NCBI GenBank assembly: GCA_017643365.1
Contig: JAEPNO010000018.1
Span: forward strand, 1-57,960
From: Balneolaceae bacterium
GTDB lineage: Bacteria; Bacteroidota; Rhodothermia; Balneolales; Balneolaceae
Reading direction: 5' to 3'
Length of the DNA stretch: 57,960 bases
The position numbers were made by a program, and so were the translations under genes. This document shows positions 1 to 8,891 of the stretch, piece by piece. The number at the start of each line of letters is the position of its first letter. Within the stretch, counting starts at the first letter, position 1. The notes under the pieces are model-generated. The model saw only the letters and a list, made by a program, of their open reading frames with translations, did no database searches and was not told the origin of the DNA.

Positions 1-198
1 GTCGAGATTAATTCAACATCCTCCGTCTCCCGACTGCTCGTCGGGATCCACCTCCTTCAAAGGAGGACTTTTTCGAAGCTCATTCAATATCAGAATCTTA
101 AATACCAAATTTTTGGTAAAGAGTTTTCTTAAGGTGTGTGGGGTTCGACAGGCTCACCCACCTTCATATATTTTTAGTGGTTTTGTGTTTTAGTGGCG
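1..198 (+). repeat. Dispersed intergenic repeat, copy 1
   Basis: This stretch recurs at 376-559 with the same order of blocks: a GTCGAGATTAATTCAACATC start, an inverted repeat around GACTGCTCGTCGGGATCC, a CCTCCTT..AAGGAGG hairpin, a GGTG..GGTTCGACAGGCTCACCCACC hairpin and an A/T-rich TTTTTAGTGGTTTTGTGTTTTAGTGGC end. A diverged inverted copy lies at about 32776-32945. No protein is encoded. It looks like a non-autonomous dispersed repeat; the outer boundary may lie left of the window. Confidence 0.8.
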
Positions 199-273
199 GA
201 AGGAATTAAGGAATCAGGAGAAAGGAGCCAGATGTCGGCAACCAATAACGATTAACGAATATCAATAAGGTTT

Positions 274-307
274 AAAATAAAAAGCTCCGACGCTGATCAT
301 CGGAGCT
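274..307 (-). terminator. Rho-independent terminator, leftward
   Basis: AGCTCCGA (283-290) pairs with TCGGAGCT (300-307), leaving a nine-base loop. Read on the minus strand, the hairpin is followed by a T-rich run (plus-strand 274-282). It probably ends the transcript of the dehydrogenase gene at 584-1435. A repeat copy now lies between that gene's stop codon and this hairpin. Confidence 0.6.
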
Positions 308-317
308 AGTTTCAAAC

Positions 318-375
318 GGTGGGGTTCGACAGGCTCACCCACCTTCTTATATTTTTAGTGATTTTGTGTATTTGT
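318..375 (+). repeat. Partial copy of the dispersed repeat
   Basis: Only the distal part of the unit is present: the GGTGGGGTTCGACAGGCTCACCCACC hairpin and the A/T-rich end with TTTTTAGTGATTTTGTGTA. It abuts the full copy that starts at 376, so the two form a tandem arrangement. Confidence 0.7.
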
Positions 376-559
376 GTCGAGATTAATTCAACATCCTCCG
401 TCTCCCGACTGCTCGTCGGGATCCACCTCCTTCAAAGGAGGACTTTTTCGAAACTCATTCAATACCAAATTTTTGGTAAAGAGTTTTCTTAAGGTGGGTA
501 GGGTTCGACAGGCTCACCCACCTTCATATATTTTTAGTGGTTTTGTGTTTTAGTGGCGA
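376..559 (+). repeat. Dispersed intergenic repeat, copy 2
   Basis: Nearly identical to 1-198 apart from a short deletion after CATTCAATA. It ends about 25 bases from the stop codon of the dehydrogenase gene, so it sits in that gene's 3' untranslated region, between the stop and the terminator at 274-307. Confidence 0.8.
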
Positions 560-583
560 AAATTTCGTGGCTAAAAACTATTC

Positions 584-1435
584 TCAATACGAATAGAATC
601 CGGCTCCGGTTTTGTTTCCGAGCTTTCCGGCATCTACCATTTTGATTAGAAGTGGACATGGTCGGTATTTCGGATCTTTGAATCCATCGTACAGCACATT
701 GAGGATATCCAGACAAACATCCAATCCGATAAAGTCGGCTAAGCGAAGTGGTCCCATAGGATGCGCCATCCCCAGTTTCATAACTTCATCCACATGTTCG
801 GGAGTGGCAACGCCTTCGTACACAGCGAAAATGGCTTCGTTAATCATCGGCATCAACACACGATTACTCACAAAACCTGGCATATCGTTTACCGGAACCG
901 GTACTTTAGCCAGTACTTTCGAAGTAGCCTCAACCACATCGTAAGTTTCGTCGCTGGTTTCCAATCCACGAACGATTTCAGCGAGTTTCATCACCGGAAC
1001 AGGATTAAAGAAGTGCATCCCGATAAACTTCTCAGGCCGACCGGTTAAGGCCGCAAGTTTTGTAATTGAAATGGAAGACGTATTACTCGCAAAAATAGTG
1101 TGATCAGGTGCAGCAGCATCTACCGCGCTCCACACTGCCTTTTTGATGTCTAGATTTTCGGGCACAGCTTCTACCACTAAATCAACGTCCTTCACTCCTT
1201 CCGCTACATCCAAAAAAACCTGAATGCTGTCGAGCGTGGTAACCTTTTGCTCGGCAGTAATCTTTTCTTTTTGCACCATTCGCTCGAGGTTTTTATCGAT
1301 GGTAGCCATTGCACGATCTGCAAATTCTTGTTTGGTCTCGATCAAATTTACTGGAATTCCGTTCATCGCAAACACATGCGTAATTCCATTTCCCATTGTT
1401 CCGCCGCCAATTACTGCTACTTTTTTGATGTCCAT
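584..1435 (-). CDS. hbd: 3-hydroxybutyryl-CoA dehydrogenase
   Basis: A 283-residue cytoplasmic enzyme that interconverts 3-hydroxybutyryl-CoA and acetoacetyl-CoA with NAD(P), in fatty-acid or butyrate metabolism. The N-terminus carries the Rossmann dinucleotide loop (VAVIGGGTMGNG, residues 6-17). The family substrate site is visible as SNTSS (117-121) and the catalytic pair His141 (HFFNPVPVMKL) and Glu153. The C-terminal helical domain includes NRVLMPMINEA. Length matches single-domain family members, so it is not the large fused FadB/FadJ type. The ATG start gives an intact Rossmann strand directly after MDIKK. It is divergent from the penicillin acylase and appears monocistronic. Family assignment is firm; chain-length preference cannot be read from sequence. 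Confidence 0.93.
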   Translation of the reverse strand: MDIKKVAVIGGGTMGNGITHVFAMNGIPVNLIETKQEFADRAMATIDKNLERMVQKEKITAEQKVTTLDSIQVFLDVAEGVKDVDLVVEAVPENLDIKKAVWSAVDAAAPDHTIFASNTSSISITKLAALTGRPEKFIGMHFFNPVPVMKLAEIVRGLETSDETYDVVEATSKVLAKVPVPVNDMPGFVSNRVLMPMINEAIFAVYEGVATPEHVDEVMKLGMAHPMGPLRLADFIGLDVCLDILNVLYDGFKDPKYRPCPLLIKMVDAGKLGNKTGAGFYSY

Positions 1436-1701
1436 TGTTAATTCTGTTTATCTATTCTTGATGATTGTTTTAAAGGCAAAAGTAAACAGTGAAAAGAGAA
1501 AAATTTTTCACTTCTGCCTTTCAAATATTTTTAAAATCCTTTTCACTTCCGACCTTAAAATGGTACCGACTTTGGAAGCGCTTTTCAAGCTTTTTTGCAC
1601 ATATTATTCTGCCCCTAATTAATTGCAAAGATTGTTGCAGATTCCTTTGTGCCTTTCTGCCTTTGTGCCTATCCTTTAGCCCGTTTTACATATCAGGATC
1701 T

Positions 1702-4161
1702 ATGAATACTTTCTTCAAATTACTGCTCTTTTTCTTCATCCTTTTTATAGGATTTGTTGGCCTCGCTTTTTACTGGACCTTCTACAAACCTCTACCCGAT
1801 TACGAAGCCACCATCAAACAAGAATCATTATCCCAAGATGTAACAATCCAATGGGATGAATTTGGCGTTCCTCATATTTTTGCGGAAAACGAGCCCGATT
1901 TATACTATGCCTTTGGCTATGTTCATGCCCAAGATCGTTTGTGGCAGATGACGATTTCTCAATTGGCTGCTGAAGGCCGATTCGCTGAATTTTTTGGTCC
2001 TGACTTAATAGAATTTGATAAATACCAGCGCACTCTAGGTTTTTGGGATGTGGCAGGAAGAATTATTGAAGAAGAAGTATCCGAGCAAGAGCTACATATT
2101 TTACAAGCTTACGCTGATGGGGTTAACGCTTTCATCGAACAAAACAGTAACAAATTACCGGTTCAATTTGCCCTTGCCGAAATGCAACCGCTTGAATGGA
2201 CACCCCGACATTCAGTAGCCTTGGTTCGTTTAATGGGCTGGGAATTAAATTTGAGCTGGTGGAGCGAAGTAACCTACAATTATCTAAAAGACAAATTACC
2301 GGCTGATCATTTTGAGGAATTAATGCTGGGTTGGGATACTGATCTCCCTACTTCACTCGACGACAACGAATCGATTGGTTTAACTTCTACCGCCTTACTT
2401 CCAATGCTACAGTTGGAATTCGAGAAGAGAAAGCTACTCCAAATTGAAGGAAGTCATGTTGGGAGCAACGCCTGGGTGGTTGATGGTTCGCGTACAACGA
2501 GCGGATATCCAATGCTTGCCGGAGATCCACACCTAGGGCTCGATATGCCCGGAAAATGGTACGAGGTTCATCTGAATTTAAACGGCAAAAATGTATCGGG
2601 AGTTAGTGTGGCGGGAATTCCCGGAGTAGTGCTTGGCCAAAACGATAACATGGCGTGGTCGTTTACGAATATTATGGCCGACGACACTGATTTCTTCCTC
2701 GAAAAAACCGATCCCGAAGATCGTGGACGCTATGTGGTCGATTCAACTTATGCCGGACAAGTTGCCTTTGCGCCATTCGAAAAAGTGCGGGAAGTGATAA
2801 AAGTAAAAGATGAAGAAGCGGTGTTGTACGAGTATCGAAAAACGAAACATGGTCCGGTTATAACTGATATGTACCCGAATCAGGCGCTAGTTGTCGATCA
2901 GATTATTGCCATGCAATGGACCGGGCATCAAGTTTCGAACGAATTGCGAACTATGTATCAGATTAACTGGGCTGAAAATTTCCAACAATTTAAGGATGCT
3001 CTAACCCATTTTGCCGTGCCCGGGCAAAATTTTATGTATGGCGATAAAGTCGGAAATATTGCCATGTTTTCTACTGCTCGACTTCCCATCCGTTCCGGCA
3101 ATAAACTAACACTCAGGCGAGGTTGGGTGCCCGAAGATGATTGGCAGGGCTTCATCCCAAATGAAGAAATGCCGCATGTAATTAACCCTGAAAAAGGCTG
3201 GATTGCCAATGCAAACAACAAATTAACCACTAGTAATTATCCACATTACATTGCCAGTTTTTGGGAACCACCGTCACGCATACAACGCATAACCGACCGG
3301 CTCTCATCCGATACACTGGTAACACTTGATGATGTGATTTCTTTGCAAAACGACAGTTATTCGACCTTTGCCGCTACTCTTACTCCTACCCTACTCGAAA
3401 TTATTCGATCGCAAAGCGAGTACGATTTTTCGCTTCCGGTTTCTTATCTCGAAAACTGGGATTTCTACTACACCAAAAGTTCAACTGCTGCTTCTATTTT
3501 TGATGTATTCTTCCTCAAGTTCACTGAAAACACGTTGAAAGATGAATTTGGTGATGCCGCTTATCAGAATTTTGTTGTGCATGAACTTATCCCCGTAAGG
3601 ACGATGGCTGATTTAATTGCCGATAGCAGTGCTTTTTTTGATGATATCCGTACACCGGAATTTGAATCGCGAGAAGACATTGTGCTTAAAAGCATGCAGG
3701 AAGCGATTCTCTTTTTAAGCGATTCGCTTGGTAGCGAACCCTTTGAATGGCGCTGGGAACAACTGCATACCATCACGTTTAAGCCACCATTATTTAGTAT
3801 GGCTGCGGAAGATCCGAACGCCCCAAAAGCGCTCTCGATGATTGTGGATAATATCCTGAGTAAGGGCCCATTTTCGGTGGAAGGTCATGGAATGAGTGTA
3901 AACAACGGTCAGTATAAATGGGATTCTCCTTTCGAAATGACTTTAGGAGCTTCTGTACGGAGAATAGTTGATCTTTCGGATTTGAGTGAGTCTAAATCTG
4001 TATTGCCAACCGGGCAGTCGGGTAATCCTTTGTCCAATCATTACGGCGACCAAACGGATCTTTGGCTAAACAAACAATATCGAACGTTTCAGCATCATAG
4101 TGGCGTCACTGATGGTAGAAACATCCGAACAATGGTGTTAAAGTCATCTGCCGAGGATTGA
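1702..4161 (+). CDS. Penicillin acylase family N-terminal nucleophile hydrolase
   Basis: An 819-residue amidase of the Ntn-hydrolase penicillin acylase family. Such proteins are exported, self-cleave into alpha and beta chains and hydrolyse amides such as beta-lactam side chains or acyl-homoserine lactones. A hydrophobic segment (about residues 4-24) is a signal peptide or anchor. The autocatalytic serine that would begin the beta chain is Ser255 in GSNAWVV, followed by GDPH (274-277) as in the family. The reading frame is open back to 1489, but that extension has no family similarity; ATG at 1702 follows an AGGA and starts directly at the signal sequence. Substrate unknown. It is followed by a GH3/beta-lactamase gene on the same strand after about 95 bases. 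Confidence 0.88.
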   Translation: MNTFFKLLLFFFILFIGFVGLAFYWTFYKPLPDYEATIKQESLSQDVTIQWDEFGVPHIFAENEPDLYYAFGYVHAQDRLWQMTISQLAAEGRFAEFFGPDLIEFDKYQRTLGFWDVAGRIIEEEVSEQELHILQAYADGVNAFIEQNSNKLPVQFALAEMQPLEWTPRHSVALVRLMGWELNLSWWSEVTYNYLKDKLPADHFEELMLGWDTDLPTSLDDNESIGLTSTALLPMLQLEFEKRKLLQIEGSHVGSNAWVVDGSRTTSGYPMLAGDPHLGLDMPGKWYEVHLNLNGKNVSGVSVAGIPGVVLGQNDNMAWSFTNIMADDTDFFLEKTDPEDRGRYVVDSTYAGQVAFAPFEKVREVIKVKDEEAVLYEYRKTKHGPVITDMYPNQALVVDQIIAMQWTGHQVSNELRTMYQINWAENFQQFKDALTHFAVPGQNFMYGDKVGNIAMFSTARLPIRSGNKLTLRRGWVPEDDWQGFIPNEEMPHVINPEKGWIANANNKLTTSNYPHYIASFWEPPSRIQRITDRLSSDTLVTLDDVISLQNDSYSTFAATLTPTLLEIIRSQSEYDFSLPVSYLENWDFYYTKSSTAASIFDVFFLKFTENTLKDEFGDAAYQNFVVHELIPVRTMADLIADSSAFFDDIRTPEFESREDIVLKSMQEAILFLSDSLGSEPFEWRWEQLHTITFKPPLFSMAAEDPNAPKALSMIVDNILSKGPFSVEGHGMSVNNGQYKWDSPFEMTLGASVRRIVDLSDLSESKSVLPTGQSGNPLSNHYGDQTDLWLNKQYRTFQHHSGVTDGRNIRTMVLKSSAED

Positions 4162-4256
4162 TTAAAACAACTTTTACACAATTGTAAGAATAATTCGAAT
4201 AACACAGTTTTCAAGCTGTTAACTTCGAAGGGTTTGTGGGGTTTAACTTCGAAATT

Positions 4257-7118
4257 ATGATTACAAAACGATTGGCTTTATTTGCTATCTCAGTTCTATG
4301 CGTAGCTGGGTTCTCCTCATCCCCAACGCCTGAGCCACGTTTAACCGCAGTGCAGACAGACAGCGCATTTATTGATTCGCTGGTTGAAAACACTCCACTT
4401 CAGGAAAAAATCGGGCAGTTATTTTTTGTACCGGTTAACGGTCGATTTTTAAGCAGCGATGATCATAGGCACAAAGAAATTATCGATTTAATTACGCACG
4501 ATCATGTGGGCGGTCTCATTTTTATGCGTGGCGATATTTACGGGCAGGCAGTACTCACCAATAAACTGCAAAAGCTATCTAAAACCCCACTTTGGATTAC
4601 GCAGGATATGGAAAATGGCGCCGCAATGCGCATCGAGGGAGCTACACAGTTTACTCCGGCTATGGGGGTGGCAGCTTCAAATAATAAGCGGAATGCGTAT
4701 CTGATGGGGAAAATCACTGCGCGCGAAGCAAAAGCAATGGGTGTGCATCAGGTATTTGCGCCCGTGCTTGATGTAAATAACAATCCCGAAAATCCGGTGA
4801 TCAATACTCGGGCTTTTTCGGGCGATCCTGAAATGGTTGCAGAATATGGCATCGCATTTATGCAAGGCGTGCAAAGCGAAGGCATTATTGCTACCGCCAA
4901 GCATTTTCCCGGCCATGGCGACACTGATACCGATTCGCACTACGATTTGCCCATCCTGGATCACGATTATACTCGCCTCGATTCTGTTGAACTCATCCCT
5001 TTTAAACGAGCGATTAACAGCGGACTTGAAAGTATAATGAGTGCTCATATTTCATTTCCTCAGATCAGCGAGACCCCGGAAATTCCCGGCACTTTAGATG
5101 CTGCTATTTTGGGAGATTTGTTGATCGATTCTCTGAATTTTAATGGAATGGTTGTTACCGATGGCCTCGCCATGAATGGAATCACCAAGACATTTTCGCC
5201 GGGTCGGGCTGTTGTTCGCGCTTTACATGCCGGGGCAGACATCATGCTGATTAGTCCGGACATTCATACAGCAATTACTGAGGTGATGGCGTCTGTTGAA
5301 CAGGGGTTAATTACCGAGGAGCGCATCAATCAATCTTATCGAAAAATATTGCTATGGAAACAGCAAGCCGGTTTATTTGAAAACGATAATCTGGTGGATA
5401 TTGAGGGATTGGATGAAGTGTTGAACGCTCGAGCTCATCAGGCTGAAGCAGACCGTATTGCACGCGAATCCATCACCATATTGAAAGATAACGAGAACAT
5501 TCTGCCTCTTGATCCCACTGAGTTTAAAAAAGTATTGTTTGTGGGCGTGTCAGATAAAGTGAATGGAAATGCCGGTACTGCTTTTGTTCGTGCTTTACGC
5601 AATTATCATCCAAATATAAGCTATACCGTTTTTGATAACCGATCAGACGAAGAAGATGCCGATTACATTTTACAACGTGCAAAGTCATCCGATTTAATCA
5701 TAATCGGAACCTTTGTGAACCCCGGTTTTGGGGTAACTTTAACATTGCCCCGAGCTCACAATTCTATGTTGGAAAAGCTACTCGGGTTAAAAAAGAAGTC
5801 GGTGTTGGCGGTTTTCGGAAATCCCTATTTGGTGAAAGAGCTGCCTGAAACGGACGTACATTTAATTGGCTGGGCAAATTCTACTCAACAAATGGAGGCC
5901 GCTGCACCTGCCCTATTTGGCGCAACCGAAGTACGAGGCAAACTTCCCATCGTAATTCCTGAAATGTACGATATGGGCGACGGGCTCGACTTAGATCAAA
6001 CCACTTTGCGATATGGGCAACCTGAAGAAGTTGGCTTGATTTCTCAAGAGCTTTATAAGATTGATGACATTCTTCGTGAGGCCGTGCTGGACTCCGTTTT
6101 TCCGGGAGCCGTAGCAGCGGTTGTAAAAGATGGCGTTCTGGTTTACAAGCACGCGGAAGGCTATCACACCTACGATAAACTAAAAAAAGTACGAAGCTCA
6201 GATATTTATGATCTGGCTTCAATCACCAAAGTGGTAAGTACAACTGCGGCTGTGATGAAATTGATTTCGGAGGAAAAATTAACTCTTGATGATCGTGTAG
6301 CTGACTTTTTCGAAGAATTTGATACCGATGAAAAGCGATCTATTACTATCAAACATCTACTCCAACACGAATCAGGTTTGCCTGCATTTAGAGTGTATGT
6401 AGATGAGCTGCAAACACGGAATGAAATTGTAGAGGCCATCAAAAACGAGCCATTGATTAATCCCGTGGGCACCACCTATGTGTATAGCGATTTGGGAATG
6501 ATTCTACTGGCTGAGATTGTGGGTAAAATCACCAATCAACCTATCGATACTTACATTCGTGATGAGCTTTATATTCCGATGGGGATGAATACAGCGGGTT
6601 TTAATCCCAAAAAACTTAATAGCCGATTCGTGTATCGAATTCCGCCTACCGAAATCGATACCGTTTATCGCGATGCATTGATTCACGCCGAGGTGCACGA
6701 TGAACGAGCTTGGTATATGGATGGCGTGGCCGGGCATGCCGGTTTATTTGCTTCTGTTGATGATCTCGCCATATTCGGAACGATGATACTTAACGGCGGG
6801 CGTTATCGAGGGCATCAATTTATTAACTCAAATGTTATTGATGAGTTTACTGCTCGGCAGTCGGAATTAAGCGGACGAGGACTTGGCTTCGATCGCAAAT
6901 CACCAAATGGTTTTACTACTGCCGGACAGTTATCTACCTTAGAAACCTTCGGCCATCTGGGATTTACAGGAACGAGCATGTGGATCGATAAGGAGAAGAA
7001 TATGATTGTTATCTTACTTACCAATCGCACGTATCCAAACAGGGTGTACGGCAAAAGAATCAGTAGAATCAGAGCGGCGGTGGCTGATGCCGCATTTTCA
7101 AGTATATTAAATAAATAA
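4257..7118 (+). CDS. GH3 beta-N-acetylglucosaminidase fused to beta-lactamase-like serine hydrolase
   Basis: A 953-residue exported two-enzyme protein. After a signal peptide (MITKRLALFAISVLCVAG) comes a GH3 domain (about 45-370) with the NagZ-type signature KHFPGHGDT (215-223), its DSH histidine (His228) and the nucleophile Asp302 in VVTDGLAM. A GH3 C-terminal-like domain follows (about 400-590). The last third (about 600-940) is a class C beta-lactamase/PBP-type serine hydrolase with SITK (Ser655, Lys658), a YSDLG motif and a C-terminal HLGFTGT. Inference: it trims muropeptides in the periplasm. The frame also opens at a GTG at 4236, but the ATG at 4257 begins the signal peptide. Its TAA overlaps the ATG of the next gene (TAATG), suggesting translational coupling. 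Confidence 0.88.
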   Translation: MITKRLALFAISVLCVAGFSSSPTPEPRLTAVQTDSAFIDSLVENTPLQEKIGQLFFVPVNGRFLSSDDHRHKEIIDLITHDHVGGLIFMRGDIYGQAVLTNKLQKLSKTPLWITQDMENGAAMRIEGATQFTPAMGVAASNNKRNAYLMGKITAREAKAMGVHQVFAPVLDVNNNPENPVINTRAFSGDPEMVAEYGIAFMQGVQSEGIIATAKHFPGHGDTDTDSHYDLPILDHDYTRLDSVELIPFKRAINSGLESIMSAHISFPQISETPEIPGTLDAAILGDLLIDSLNFNGMVVTDGLAMNGITKTFSPGRAVVRALHAGADIMLISPDIHTAITEVMASVEQGLITEERINQSYRKILLWKQQAGLFENDNLVDIEGLDEVLNARAHQAEADRIARESITILKDNENILPLDPTEFKKVLFVGVSDKVNGNAGTAFVRALRNYHPNISYTVFDNRSDEEDADYILQRAKSSDLIIIGTFVNPGFGVTLTLPRAHNSMLEKLLGLKKKSVLAVFGNPYLVKELPETDVHLIGWANSTQQMEAAAPALFGATEVRGKLPIVIPEMYDMGDGLDLDQTTLRYGQPEEVGLISQELYKIDDILREAVLDSVFPGAVAAVVKDGVLVYKHAEGYHTYDKLKKVRSSDIYDLASITKVVSTTAAVMKLISEEKLTLDDRVADFFEEFDTDEKRSITIKHLLQHESGLPAFRVYVDELQTRNEIVEAIKNEPLINPVGTTYVYSDLGMILLAEIVGKITNQPIDTYIRDELYIPMGMNTAGFNPKKLNSRFVYRIPPTEIDTVYRDALIHAEVHDERAWYMDGVAGHAGLFASVDDLAIFGTMILNGGRYRGHQFINSNVIDEFTARQSELSGRGLGFDRKSPNGFTTAGQLSTLETFGHLGFTGTSMWIDKEKNMIVILLTNRTYPNRVYGKRISRIRAAVADAAFSSILNK

Positions 7119-7825
7119 TGAACTGGATTAACTTAAAAAAACGAGCACACACTCCTTATTCAAAAAAACCGGTAGTTTGTGTAGTTGAAGGCGATCGGGG
7201 TGATTTCTTCCCCGGAGTTCGCATCGAGAATGTTTCCTTTCCTCTCACCATAAGTGCGGTACAAGCTGCGTGCTCTATCTGTTTGAGCTATCAACAAATT
7301 CCTAAACGAATTTTGTATGTGGATGAAGCCCCATCGCAACTTGAATACTGGAAAAATGAATTTGATTGCACTGCTGAGTTGGTCAGCGATATTAGTTCCT
7401 TCAAACTCATGGATTATCGCTCGCCGGTTCCATCAACCAAAAAAGAAGTATTGGTGCAGCTATTAAGCGAAGCTGTTATTCCAAATTCAGATTTTCCGGT
7501 TTCAGCAATAATATTGAACAAACAAGAAGATGTTTGTTTTACCGGAGTTAATATTGAGGTTAGTGATTGGGCAAAAGGGCTCTGTGCTGAAAGGATTGCT
7601 CTGGCAAAGGCATTGGCTTCGGGAATAAATGATTTTGCCAATATATCAGTACATACTCTTAAAGGCGAGTTCAGCAGCCCGTGCGGCGCGTGCCGGCAAG
7701 TGTTGCACGAACACCTTCCATTATCGAAAGTAGAATTATTTCATGCTGACGCAACCTACTCTGAACATTTTATTATTGATTTACTCCCATTTAGCTTTAC
7801 ATCAAAGAACTTAGGTAAGCTATAA
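7118..7825 (+). CDS. cdd: Two-domain cytidine deaminase with degenerate N-terminal half
   Basis: A 235-residue cytoplasmic protein of the cytidine deaminase fold, which deaminates (deoxy)cytidine to (deoxy)uridine. The C-terminal half (about 108-235) has the catalytic CAE (Cys156, Glu158) and PCGAC (Cys189, Cys192), so three cysteines bind zinc, as in tetrameric deaminases. The N-terminal half (about 8-100) keeps the family look (HTPYS, GVRIENVSFPLTI) but has SAVQ (46-49) where CAER should be, and no PCGAC. It is therefore a duplicated protein whose first half is inactive. The E. coli enzyme is also a duplication, but there the first half is the active one. The start overlaps the stop of the GH3/beta-lactamase gene. 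Confidence 0.85.
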   Translation: MNWINLKKRAHTPYSKKPVVCVVEGDRGDFFPGVRIENVSFPLTISAVQAACSICLSYQQIPKRILYVDEAPSQLEYWKNEFDCTAELVSDISSFKLMDYRSPVPSTKKEVLVQLLSEAVIPNSDFPVSAIILNKQEDVCFTGVNIEVSDWAKGLCAERIALAKALASGINDFANISVHTLKGEFSSPCGACRQVLHEHLPLSKVELFHADATYSEHFIIDLLPFSFTSKNLGKL

Positions 7826-8008
7826 AGTACCCTTTGAGAGATAAAGTTGAGTTTGTCAAGTTCAAATACACAAACCAATTAAAAAAAACTTTGTTTAAAG
7901 TATCAAAAAAGCACTTTTTAATTTGACTCAGTTGTGTTGAATCTCTAGCTTCAACGCAGTTTCAGAAATTTGAAATTCATTTAAACATAAACATAACGGA
8001 GTTATATA

Positions 8009-8185
8009 ATGAGCAGAGTAGACGAACTAAAAGGATTAGTTGAAGACGTATCGTCTGAGATGGAAAAGTTCTACGATAAAGGAAACAAAGCTGCGGGTAC
8101 CCGTGCAAGAAAAGGGCTACAAGATCTTAAAAAATTAGCTCAGGATATTCGTTTAGAAATCCAGGCTAAAAAGAACGAAGGCTAA
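8009..8185 (+). CDS. Hc1-like histone H1 family DNA-binding protein
   Basis: A 58-residue lysine-rich protein, MSRVDELKGLVED followed by KFYDKGNKAAGTRARKGLQ and KKLAQDIRLEIQAKK. It matches the short histone H1-like proteins common in Bacteroidota (Hc1 family), thought to bind and compact DNA. It is almost entirely helical and has no signal sequence. A CATAACGGAG stretch lies about 10 bases before the ATG and may serve the ribosome. It stands alone after a 180-base spacer and is followed by a strong hairpin terminator (8209-8238), so it is probably monocistronic. Confidence 0.85.
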   Translation: MSRVDELKGLVEDVSSEMEKFYDKGNKAAGTRARKGLQDLKKLAQDIRLEIQAKKNEG

Positions 8186-8208
8186 TTCCTTTTTTTAGTT
8201 TTACTTGT

Positions 8209-8238
8209 AAAAAGCCATGGTGGAAATCATGGCTTTTT
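8209..8238. terminator. Bidirectional rho-independent terminator
   Basis: AAAAAGCCATG (8209-8219) pairs perfectly with CATGGCTTTTT (8228-8238) around an eight-base loop. Flanking A and T runs make it work on both strands, for the Hc1-like gene on the plus strand and the NTF2-like gene on the minus strand. Confidence 0.85.
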
Positions 8239-8250
8239 TCAATTTAGGGC

Positions 8251-8718
8251 CTATTCAGGGCAATCAGTGCCTCTTCTGGTATCAACAATGTACATTATCT
8301 TCCACTGCCCGCCCAGCTTAGCCATCTGAAATGAGTTCACTCCACAGTGCGAAAAGTTGTCGCCCAAGTAAAATTTATAGGGCGTCCAAGCGGATGCAAG
8401 ATCACCATCAATTTGGATATTAAACGACGAAATTTGCTCGTCCCAAACTTCAGGATGTGGCGTTCCCACAGCATTTAGGAAGCGATCGAGAGAGCCAACT
8501 GAACGTACAACTTCCCCATTTCGATTGGTAAAAACTGTGTTCATAGGAGCGTCTTTTAAGAAAACGCTGGCCACCATCGACGAGTCTCCCGCTCTCATTC
8601 CATCAAACATTTTAATGATTGTAGCTTTTACAGCTTCTACATCTTTCGTTTGTGCGTTGGCTGATGGAGCCATTGCACAAAGTATTAGGATACAAATACT
8701 CAGGATTCTGATTCTCAT
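8251..8718 (-). CDS. Exported NTF2-like (SnoaL/DUF4440-type) protein
   Basis: A 155-residue protein with a clear signal peptide ending in ANAQ (about residue 22). The mature part has the shape of the NTF2/SnoaL fold: an N-terminal helix VEAVKATIIKMFDGMRAGD, then SVFLKDAPMNTVF and, at the end, WKIMYIVDTR. Members are small cone-shaped dimers that bind or transform small ligands; no catalytic residues can be named here. It is convergent with the Hc1-like gene and shares its terminator. Function unknown. Confidence 0.72.
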   Translation of the reverse strand: MRIRILSICILILCAMAPSANAQTKDVEAVKATIIKMFDGMRAGDSSMVASVFLKDAPMNTVFTNRNGEVVRSVGSLDRFLNAVGTPHPEVWDEQISSFNIQIDGDLASAWTPYKFYLGDNFSHCGVNSFQMAKLGGQWKIMYIVDTRRGTDCPE

Positions 8719-8891
8719 AGATCAATTGGTTTAATTAAAAAGGATTAGTGACGAATCAACACCTCACAAGATGCATAAACATCACTTTTTTACAAGAAAT
8801 AAAATGTTAAGTGCAAAATGTAGATTTAAATAAGAACCAAACGAAACCAATCATTGTTAGCACATTGAAATCAAAATAAACGACTATTCCA

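Noticed and set aside
136-160. GGGTTCGACAGGCTCACCC resembles a tRNA T-arm (GGTTCGA loop).
   Set aside because: The same block recurs at 318-344, 496-523 and 32825-32850 as part of a dispersed repeat, and no acceptor, D or anticodon arm can be folded around it.
1489-1701. Open-frame extension of the penicillin acylase towards the N-terminus.
   Set aside because: It has no family similarity and is low in complexity (repeated CCTTTGTGCC blocks), and a proper signal sequence starts at the ATG at 1702.
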